DNA of 9,558 nucleotides from Nanobdellota archaeon (lineage in GTDB: Archaea; Nanobdellota; Nanobdellia; Woesearchaeales; GW2011-AR15): contig JAAXVZ010000031.1 of the NCBI GenBank assembly GCA_013335235.1, positions 1 through 9,558 of the forward strand. Reading direction: 5' to 3'. Under the pieces are notes generated by a model. That model did not search any database, was not told the origin of the DNA, and worked only from the letters and a program-made list of their open reading frames with translations. The position numbers and the translations under genes were made by a program. This document shows positions 1-4,396 of the stretch, in pieces; the first letter of the stretch is position 1; each line of letters starts with the position of its first letter.

Positions 1-134
1 GTAAAAAGCAAGAGAATGTCCGATACTTTTTCTTTTTTTATGTTTAGGAAAAACCTAATGATCGCAAAAAGAACAGGAATTTCTATACTTAATGTCAGCA
101 GCAAAGACTGAAAAAATTGAGATTCATAATTCAT
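1..134 (-). CDS. Membrane protein, N-terminal fragment (runs off left edge)
   Basis: This open frame reads leftwards from the ATG at 134-132 and has no stop before the window edge, so only about 44 N-terminal residues are visible. It begins MNYESQFFQSLLLTLSIEIP and continues with VLFAIIRFF, then a basic stretch (LNIKKEKVSD) and another hydrophobic run (ILLLF). That pattern fits a first transmembrane helix, a positively charged loop and the start of a second helix. The start lies 2 nt after the TAA of the secreted-protein gene, with AAGG just before it, so the two are probably co-transcribed and translationally coupled. From general memory, short multi-spanning proteins with an E-x-P-V-L-F first helix occur next to such secreted proteins in archaea; I could not verify this. 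No function is assigned. Confidence 0.6.
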   Translation of the reverse strand, partial: MNYESQFFQSLLLTLSIEIPVLFAIIRFFLNIKKEKVSDILLLF

Positions 135-136
135 CC

Positions 137-832
137 TTAGCAGCTTCCGCCAAATAATGACTTGAAAAAGCAAGATATTGAATCCCAGAAGCTTCTTTTT
201 GCCGGCTGAGGTTCTGGGTCAGCTGTGGGCTCAACTGGAACTACTGGATTCTCCTCTGGATTTGGCTTTTCAAATACAACCTCTTTAGGCGGCTGGCCAT
301 TACTATATTCTGAGGTCTGCTTTGATTTGTAGATTATTATGTCTCCCTTGGAATCTTCTGCAAGGGAATATTCAACCTCTTCTTTTACTAACGGATCGCT
401 GTTATCCACAAACCCGCCAAACGGTTCAACATTTTCTAGCAGGCGCGTAAGCTCTGCAGGAAAAAACCTATCAGCGTAGACTGGGTTGCCTTCCATGTCT
501 TTAGCAGATGTTAAAACCTTCTCGGAATCCAGCTTCAGGTTCTTGAGGTCAAGAGTTCCGAATTTTTCTTTTGTAGTCCAATAGATACTGAGCTTGTTGA
601 ATTTGTACCCTTTTTGCAGGCACTTATTGTCTTCAATCTGATAGGCCTCATAGCTCTTTATCATTGGTCCTGTGTAGTATCCAATCAACACTACATCAGG
701 GGAATCATCCAAATTCACAAGCTTGATACATCTCTCTAACGGGTGGGAATTTTCAGGCATAACATCCGCATTGACTAGCTGGGAGAAAAACAGCATTCCA
801 ACGAACAATAATAAACTCAGTTTCTTTTTCAT
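137..832 (-). CDS. Secreted protein with Pro-rich linker and aromatic Cys-terminal tail
   Basis: This is a 231-residue protein of unknown function. It has a clear signal peptide: MKKK, a hydrophobic core (LSLLLFVGMLFF), and a likely cleavage after VNA near residue 22. The exported domain carries two cysteines (C35, C71) that could form a disulfide, and motifs such as VLIGYYTGP and KGYKFNKL. A proline/glutamate-rich linker follows (about residues 190-211). The protein ends in a short aromatic, amphipathic segment (FWDSISCFFKSLF) and GGSC, with cysteines at 221 and 231. I chose the ATG at 832 because a TATA-like box lies 26-27 nt upstream and because it starts directly with MKKK. An in-frame ATG at 841 would add MLN. 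The gene is followed 2 nt later by a membrane-protein gene. The tail could be a sorting or anchoring signal; that is inference. Confidence 0.75.
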   Translation of the reverse strand: MKKKLSLLLFVGMLFFSQLVNADVMPENSHPLERCIKLVNLDDSPDVVLIGYYTGPMIKSYEAYQIEDNKCLQKGYKFNKLSIYWTTKEKFGTLDLKNLKLDSEKVLTSAKDMEGNPVYADRFFPAELTRLLENVEPFGGFVDNSDPLVKEEVEYSLAEDSKGDIIIYKSKQTSEYSNGQPPKEVVFEKPNPEENPVVPVEPTADPEPQPAKRSFWDSISCFFKSLFGGSC

Positions 833-854
833 ATTTAGCATTAAGTCATTTCAC

Positions 855-862
855 TTTAAAAA
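855..862 (-). promoter_or_regulatory. TATA-like box of the secreted-protein gene
   Basis: TTTTTAAA on the minus strand is centred 26-27 nt before the ATG at 832, which fits a leaderless archaeal transcript. It lies just upstream of the secreted-protein gene and a few bases before the stop of the 112-residue gene, so the secreted protein may have its own promoter as well as readthrough. Confidence 0.45.
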
Positions 863-877
863 TCTTTTTGAAACACT

Positions 878-1216
878 CTAATGCAAGTTAAAAAATTCCA
901 ACGGCTTTGCGTATACAGCGAAACTGACACCACTTTGTTTTGCGGCTTTTTCAAGATTCTGCAATATGTCTTTCTCTCTATCTGATAATTCTGCACATCT
1001 AATAATAGAACATAATTGATTCTTGGTGGTTTGGTGTGGTTTGGTTTTATCATAGATATACGCCATTACATAAGAATTAAGGGTGTTCTCTAGTTCAGTC
1101 CTTAATCGATTGACTGTTTCATCAGGTATTGCAAATTCAGAAAAATCCAGGCCTGAATAAATCTCGTCAGGTATAAGTCTCAAAAACAAGATCTTCTCTC
1201 GATATTTGTCCATCAT
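878..1216 (-). CDS. Hypothetical protein, 112 residues
   Basis: I do not recognise this protein. It begins MMDKYREKILFLRLIPDEIY, has no signal peptide or membrane segment, and looks like a soluble, mostly helical small protein rich in charged residues. The middle (about residues 30-45, PDETVNRLRTELENTLN) and a later stretch (DREKDILQNLEKAAKQ) read as amphipathic helices. Two cysteines sit close together (about residues 69 and 74) but do not form a recognisable metal motif. A TATA-like box centred 26-27 nt before the ATG supports this start and a real gene; the adjacent in-frame ATG at 1213 is an alternative. A shorter frame on the same strand (856-1053) is taken as a shadow. It lies upstream of the secreted-protein gene on the same strand and could be co-expressed with it. 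Confidence 0.6.
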   Translation of the reverse strand: MMDKYREKILFLRLIPDEIYSGLDFSEFAIPDETVNRLRTELENTLNSYVMAYIYDKTKPHQTTKNQLCSIIRCAELSDREKDILQNLEKAAKQSGVSFAVYAKPLEFFNLH

Positions 1217-1238
1217 TGATAGAAAGATGGAATCTCAT

Positions 1239-1246
1239 TAAATAAA
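1239..1246 (-). promoter_or_regulatory. TATA-like box of the 112-residue gene
   Basis: TTTATTTA on the minus strand is centred 26-27 nt before the ATG at 1216, the spacing expected if transcription starts at the start codon. Confidence 0.5.
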
Positions 1247-1314
1247 TCTTGTTAAGATACAACTATTGCGCCCATCTTAGTGTGGTTGCATAATGACATA
1301 TTTGTGTCTGCCCA

Positions 1315-1331
1315 CATTTGCATCACAAATG
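1315..1331. repeat. Inverted repeat between divergent promoters
   Basis: CATTTG-CATCA-CAAATG is a perfect 6-bp inverted repeat with a 5-nt spacer. It lies between the two divergent TATA boxes, about 70-80 bp from each. It could be a binding site for a dimeric regulator. A 6-bp palindrome is also common by chance in AT-rich DNA. Apart from the promoters and this repeat I see nothing else in the 1217-1419 gap. Confidence 0.25.
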
Positions 1332-1390
1332 CTTAGCAACAGATAGCACTGCGGATGCTTTTTCTAAAGAACCTAATCAGTACAAGAAAA

Positions 1391-1400
1391 GTTAAGTATA
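1391..1400 (+). promoter_or_regulatory. TATA-like box of the 91-residue gene
   Basis: GTTAAGTATA is centred about 24-25 nt before the ATG at 1420. No Shine-Dalgarno sequence is visible, so a leaderless transcript is likely. Confidence 0.4.
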
Positions 1401-1419
1401 ATAGGATATTCCAAGCAGC

Positions 1420-1695
1420 ATGTTTGAGGGAAACCCATTATATCATCATCAATTGAAAAAGGCATATCGTTCGCTTGAGAACAGCAGAGTTCATTTGGGA
1501 GTGGCAGACAAATTCCTATTTAAGTGCTACGCAGACAGGAGAATTGAACAATATCTTGAATACCCTGCATCGATCGATTTTTCAGGCATCAAAGGCCCAA
1601 AGTCGCTATCCCTTGAAGATGTGGCCATATTAGATGCACTTATTGAAGTAATACCTTATGTTCGTGATGAATACGCCTTTAGAAGGAAGGAATAA
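1420..1695 (+). CDS. Hypothetical protein, 91 residues
   Basis: This is a small protein I do not recognise. It begins MFEGNPLYHHQLKKAYRSLE and is hydrophilic, with no signal peptide or membrane helix. The N-terminal half is basic and aromatic (HHQLKKAYRSLENSR, FKCYADRRIEQYLEYP). The C-terminal half has an acidic amphipathic helix (LSLEDVAILDALIEVIPYV) and ends in RRKE. A TATA-like box at leaderless spacing supports the start. It is divergent from the 112-residue gene and separated from the NYN gene by about 290 bases, so it is probably monocistronic. Its stop is followed by AATAATTTTT, which could end transcription. Nothing in it or around it points to a particular function. Confidence 0.55.
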   Translation: MFEGNPLYHHQLKKAYRSLENSRVHLGVADKFLFKCYADRRIEQYLEYPASIDFSGIKGPKSLSLEDVAILDALIEVIPYVRDEYAFRRKE

Positions 1696-1806
1696 TTTTT
1701 CCATGCGTTATATTATTATCGCTATCATAACACTCAGCAAACTGCCTATGGCTGAATTATAATCTTTTTATGCGTTTTATGATCAAAAATCGCCCAAACA
1801 CCCACA

Positions 1807-1816
1807 ATATTTATAA
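1807..1816 (+). promoter_or_regulatory. Strong TATA box for the NYN-gene leader
   Basis: ATATTTATAA is the most canonical archaeal TATA box in the window. With the usual spacing it places transcription start near 1839. That is about 149 nt before the NYN start codon, unlike the leaderless genes around it. Bases 1696-1806 hold no gene I can support, only AT-rich DNA with T-runs (for example 1765-1770). Confidence 0.55.
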
Positions 1817-1838
1817 CCTAAGGCAGATTTTCGATTGA

Positions 1839-1987
1839 GTAGTGGGGGATTTATAGCAGGCGAGATAGGCGGAAATCGCACAGGTCACGGCTGCTATATA
1901 CGAGAACAAAACACGTTTTGTTCGAACAGTATGAAAGTCCATACACAAAATATCAAATAGAAACTATTTGAAGAAGAAGGTGAGTTT
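1839..1987 (+). promoter_or_regulatory. Structured 5' leader or small RNA with four hairpins
   Basis: Four perfect hairpins lie one after another between the TATA box and the NYN start codon. Hairpin 1 pairs 1852-1859 (TATAGCAG) with 1891-1898 (CTGCTATA) and encloses a nested GCGA/TCGC stem (1860-1863 with 1876-1879). Hairpin 2 pairs 1904-1911 (GAACAAAA) with 1916-1923 around a CACG loop. Hairpin 3 pairs 1929-1933 (GTATG) with 1940-1944. Hairpin 4 pairs 1954-1960 (CAAATAG) with 1964-1970 around an AAA loop. The last hairpin ends 8 nt before the GGTGA ribosome binding site (1979-1983), and no U-run follows it, so it is not an ordinary terminator. I do not recognise a known riboswitch or RNA family. 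It could be a regulatory leader or an independent small RNA; the pairing is seen, the role is inference. Confidence 0.45.
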
Positions 1988-3361
1988 ATGAAACTTAGGG
2001 ACCAGAGGGTCGGTGTTTTTGTCGATGTACAAAACATGTATTATAGCGCAAAGCAATTCTACCATCAGAAGGTAAATTTCGCACATATCCTGACAAGGGC
2101 TGTCGCAGGAAGGAACCTCGTGCGAGCGATCGCTTATGTCATCAAAGCTGACATAAAGGAAGAAGAGAATTTCTTCGACGCGCTTGAGAAGATAGGTTAT
2201 GATGTCAAGTCAAAGGACTTGCAGATCTTCTTTGGCGGAGCGAAGAAAGGCGACTGGGATGTCGGAATTGCCATGGATATCATGAGGATGGCATCGAAGC
2301 TCGATGTAATCGCACTGGTATCAGGGGATGGGGATTTCAAGGATCTTATCGAGCATGTCAAGAGCCTGGGATGCAGGGCAGAGGTTGTCGCATTCAGGAA
2401 GACAGCGTCCTCAAGGATACTCTCGGAGGCAGAGGAATTCATTGATCTGGACAAGGAACTGGACAAGGTGTTGATCAAAGACAGGAGACAGGAGAAGCCA
2501 GGTGAAGAAATACTGAATCAGGAAGGGAAACCGATGGAAATTCCTGTTGCGCCGGACGCAGTTCCTGCAGTCATACCTGTGGCACCAGTTGAAGCGCCAG
2601 CAGGAGGCCAGCCGTTAATCGAGATAACAGCGCCTCAACAAAGCGAGAGGCCAGCATTCAAGCCTCGCCAGGACCATCCAAGAAGGTTTGACAGGAACGG
2701 CCCCAGGCCAGAAGGTCCAAGACCAGAAGGCCAGAGAAGATTTGATGGTCCAAGACCAGAAGGCCAAGGCAGGTTCGACAGGAATGGTCCAAGACCAGAA
2801 GGCCAGAGAAGGTTCGACGGTCCAAGACCAGAAGGCCAAGGCAGGTTCGACAGGAATGGTCCAAGACCAGAGGGTCAGAGAAGGTTTGACAGGGCAGATG
2901 GCCCTAAAAGAGAAGGCGGTTTCCAACGAGAGGGTGGCTTCCAGAGAGAAGGAGGTTTCCAGAGGAGCGGCGGTTTCCAGAGAGACGAGTTCCGTGCAGA
3001 CAAACCTAATCTCATCCAGATGCTAAATATGGATCAGCCAGAGCTTGCGCCAAAACCAAAAGCACCTGCAATGCCCAGAGAAGCTCCAAAGCTTGCGCCA
3101 TTGCCAAGAGACAGGGAGCCAGTTGTCATAGAAAGGAGAGATGTCCCTCTTCCAAAAATCAATGGTGCCCAGGAACCTGAGAGAAAGATATTGCCGCAGG
3201 AACCAGTGAAAAAAATAGCGCCTCAGGAGAGCAAGGAAATCAAGAAGAGAGGCAGGAAACCTAAAGCAGAGGGCGCAGGCGCAGCAGTGCCTGAAAAGAA
3301 ACCTGAAGAGAAGCAGTCTGTCCTAAAGAAGATGCTTTCCAAAGTGACAAAGAAAAAATAG
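1988..3361 (+). CDS. NYN-domain (LabA-like) putative ribonuclease with repeat-rich basic tail
   Basis: This is a 457-residue protein. Residues 6 to about 160 form a NYN domain (PIN-like nuclease fold, COG1432/LabA type): VGVFVDVQNMYYSAK with D13 and N16, then KGDWDVGIAMDIMRMA (D91, D97), then LVSGDGDF (D114, D116). These acidic residues are those expected to bind the catalytic metal, so RNase activity is likely from family knowledge. After a Pro/Ala linker (about 165-225) comes a low-complexity region: R-F-D-(R-N)-G-P-R-P-E-G-Q repeats (about 231-300), four GGFQR repeats (309-332), more Pro-rich linker, an AT-hook-like RGRKPK (421-426), and a lysine-rich C-terminus. The tail probably binds RNA or DNA. 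Start: GGTGA at 1979-1983, 4 nt before the ATG, fixes it. It stands alone, with its own long leader and a T-rich end. Confidence 0.85.
   Translation: MKLRDQRVGVFVDVQNMYYSAKQFYHQKVNFAHILTRAVAGRNLVRAIAYVIKADIKEEENFFDALEKIGYDVKSKDLQIFFGGAKKGDWDVGIAMDIMRMASKLDVIALVSGDGDFKDLIEHVKSLGCRAEVVAFRKTASSRILSEAEEFIDLDKELDKVLIKDRRQEKPGEEILNQEGKPMEIPVAPDAVPAVIPVAPVEAPAGGQPLIEITAPQQSERPAFKPRQDHPRRFDRNGPRPEGPRPEGQRRFDGPRPEGQGRFDRNGPRPEGQRRFDGPRPEGQGRFDRNGPRPEGQRRFDRADGPKREGGFQREGGFQREGGFQRSGGFQRDEFRADKPNLIQMLNMDQPELAPKPKAPAMPREAPKLAPLPRDREPVVIERRDVPLPKINGAQEPERKILPQEPVKKIAPQESKEIKKRGRKPKAEGAGAAVPEKKPEEKQSVLKKMLSKVTKKK
2729..2872 (+). repeat. 72-bp tandem repeat, two copies, coding for R/F/D/G/P/E/Q repeats
   Basis: Units 2729-2800 and 2801-2872 encode the same 24 residues (residues 248-271 and 272-295 of the NYN protein). 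They differ at four bases, all synonymous third positions. Within each unit a GGTCCAAGACCAGAAGGC core recurs with alternating 33- and 39-bp spacing, and partial copies flank the block on both sides. Confidence 0.85.
2912..2983 (+). repeat. 18-bp tandem repeat, four copies (GGFQR)
   Basis: Four in-frame units of 18 bp (2912, 2930, 2948, 2966) encode E/S-G-G-F-Q-R. The copies vary mainly at third codon positions (GGT/GGC/GGA, CAA/CAG, CGA/AGA/AGG). They directly follow the longer repeat block of the NYN protein and resemble RGG/FG-type RNA-binding tails. Confidence 0.8.
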
Positions 3362-3400
3362 CTCAACCTAGCTTTTTTATATCTCTTTTATTTTTTTATC
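3362..3400 (+). terminator. T-rich transcription end of the NYN gene overlapping the nth promoter
   Basis: Right after the TAG stop come two T-runs (3373-3378 and 3388-3397) in pyrimidine-rich DNA, as expected for archaeal oligo-U termination. The same stretch contains TTTTATAT (3375-3382), centred 26-27 nt before the endonuclease III ATG, which is a good TATA box for a leaderless transcript. Confidence 0.45.
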
Positions 3401-3404
3401 TCAC

Positions 3405-4037
3405 ATGTTGAAACCGATCCAGATCTACGAACTTCTCAAGAAAGAATATCCTGGCGCAAAGATATCTCTGGATTTTGAAAACCCGCTCCAGCTCCTTGTT
3501 GCGACAATCCTGTCAGCACAATGCACAGACGCAAGAGTGAATGTCGTGACAAAACCACTTTTCAAGAGGTATAAGACAGCGACTGACTATGCTGAGGGAG
3601 ATATAGATGAACTAAAGGCATACATCAGGTCAACAGGATTCTATAATGCAAAGGCAAAACATATCCAGGAGGCATGCAGGATACTGCTTCAGGACTTCGA
3701 TGGCAAAGTCCCGGAAACCATGGAAGATCTCCTGACTCTGCCTGGGGTTGCAAGGAAGACTGCAAATGTTGTCTTGTCAAATGCCTACGGAAAAAATTAC
3801 GGGATCGCTGTTGACACGCACATGATTAGGCTGAATTACCGCATGGGTTTTACAAAAGAGAAGTCGCCTGAGAAGATAGAGAAGGATCTGATGGCAGTCC
3901 TTCCGAAAAACCTATGGAACAAATACACCTACTACATTTTGGAGCATGGGAGGAATGTATGCAAGGCGCCAACACCGGTTTGCAGCAAGTGTGTTTTGAA
4001 GAATTGTCCAAGACAGGGTGTGACTATTTTCAAGTGA
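3405..4037 (+). CDS. nth: Endonuclease III (DNA glycosylase / AP lyase)
   Basis: This 210-residue protein removes oxidised pyrimidines from DNA and nicks the abasic site, in base-excision repair. It is full length for the family. LLVATILSAQCTDARVN (about 30-46) is the N-terminal signature. The helix-hairpin-helix LPGVARKTANVVL (112-124) carries the catalytic lysine K118, and VDTHMIR carries the catalytic aspartate D137, matching K120/D138 of the E. coli enzyme. Four cysteines (C186, C193, C196, C201) form the C-terminal [4Fe-4S] loop; the last spacing is four residues, where E. coli has five. The ATG at 3405 has no ribosome binding site but a TATA box 26-27 nt upstream, so translation is probably leaderless. 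It is probably monocistronic, with T-rich DNA after the stop. Confidence 0.95.
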   Translation: MLKPIQIYELLKKEYPGAKISLDFENPLQLLVATILSAQCTDARVNVVTKPLFKRYKTATDYAEGDIDELKAYIRSTGFYNAKAKHIQEACRILLQDFDGKVPETMEDLLTLPGVARKTANVVLSNAYGKNYGIAVDTHMIRLNYRMGFTKEKSPEKIEKDLMAVLPKNLWNKYTYYILEHGRNVCKAPTPVCSKCVLKNCPRQGVTIFK

Positions 4038-4071
4038 ATAGTTTTCTCTTTGTTTCTATACTTTCATAAAG

Positions 4072-4107
4072 TTTAAAAAGCTGCAAAGAACCTTTAGGAA
4101 TAGGTGA
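4072..4107 (+). promoter_or_regulatory. TATA box and ribosome binding site of the ferredoxin-kor operon
   Basis: TTTAAAAA (4072-4079) predicts transcription start near 4102. GGTGA at 4103-4107 then lies 5 nt before the ATG at 4113. This gives a very short leader and favours 4113 over the in-frame GTG (4104) and ATG (4107), which overlap the binding site itself. Confidence 0.5.
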
Positions 4108-4112
4108 TGGTA

Positions 4113-4370
4113 ATGGGAAAGAAATACATATTACAGCATGACAGGCCTAATTGCATTGGCTGCGGCGCTTGTGCAGTTGTCGCAAACAAGTTCTGGCAGA
4201 TGGCAGATGATGGCAAATCAGATATCATAGGCGGTTCTCCGAAACCAAATGGATGGCAGGAGATGGAGATCGATGAAAAAGATTACGAGGCCAATCATGA
4301 AGCAGCTACAAGCTGTCCAGTAGAAGTGATTCATCTTGTCGAGAAAGACACAAAGAAGAAGATCATCTGA
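4113..4370 (+). CDS. Ferredoxin, single [4Fe-4S] cluster
   Basis: This is an 85-residue small acidic electron carrier. The cluster ligands are visible as CIGCGAC (C14, C17, C20) and SCPVEVI (C68 followed by proline), the pattern of monocluster ferredoxins of the Thermotoga/Pyrococcus type. There is no second CxxCxxCxxxCP motif, so this is not the two-cluster delta subunit found with many pyruvate oxidoreductases. The stretch between the motifs (KFWQMADDGKSDII) and the lysine-rich tail are typical of such archaeal ferredoxins. It is the first gene of the operon, and its TGA touches the next frame (TGATG) just ahead of korA. The likely role is to accept the low-potential electrons released by the downstream KorAB enzyme in the cytoplasm. 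The partner assignment rests on gene order. Confidence 0.9.
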   Translation: MGKKYILQHDRPNCIGCGACAVVANKFWQMADDGKSDIIGGSPKPNGWQEMEIDEKDYEANHEAATSCPVEVIHLVEKDTKKKII

Positions 4371-4396
4371 TGAATCTTGAAAAAAGAGGTAATTCT

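Noticed and set aside
856..1053. 65-residue frame on the minus strand
   Set aside because: It overlaps the 112-residue gene on the same strand in another frame and has no start signal; the 112-residue frame has a well-placed TATA box.
1703..1762. A 19-codon open frame (MRYIIIAIITLSKLPMAEL)
   Set aside because: It has no clear promoter or ribosome binding site and is too short to support without comparison to other genomes.
1921..1927. TTCGAAC, resembling a tRNA T-loop
   Set aside because: The flanking bases do not form a T-stem, and no acceptor stem or anticodon arm is present; these bases instead form part of the GAACAAAA/TTTTGTTC hairpin and a GTTCGAAC palindrome.
1933..1940. GAAAGTCC, resembling the conserved GAGGAAAGUCC of RNase P RNA
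   Set aside because: The match is partial, and the rest of the conserved core and the needed length are absent before the NYN coding sequence begins.
2714..2877. Regularly spaced ~20-bp repeats resembling a CRISPR array
   Set aside because: The spacing is 33/39 bp in phase with codons, the intervening sequences are also repeated, and the whole block is inside an open reading frame.
2615..2926. Long open frames on the minus strand (and 2688-3026 in another plus frame) across the NYN repeat region
   Set aside because: They are repeat-driven shadows of the NYN coding sequence; their predicted proteins are simple echoes of the repeat and have no start signals.
4104..4112. Alternative ferredoxin starts at GTG 4104 or ATG 4107
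   Set aside because: Both lie inside the GGTGA binding site that serves the ATG at 4113.
4370..4396. Alternative korA start at 4370, overlapping the ferredoxin stop
   Set aside because: It has no ribosome binding site, while GAGGT lies 6 nt before the ATG at 4397, and the family normally begins close to the glycine-rich gamma-domain motif.
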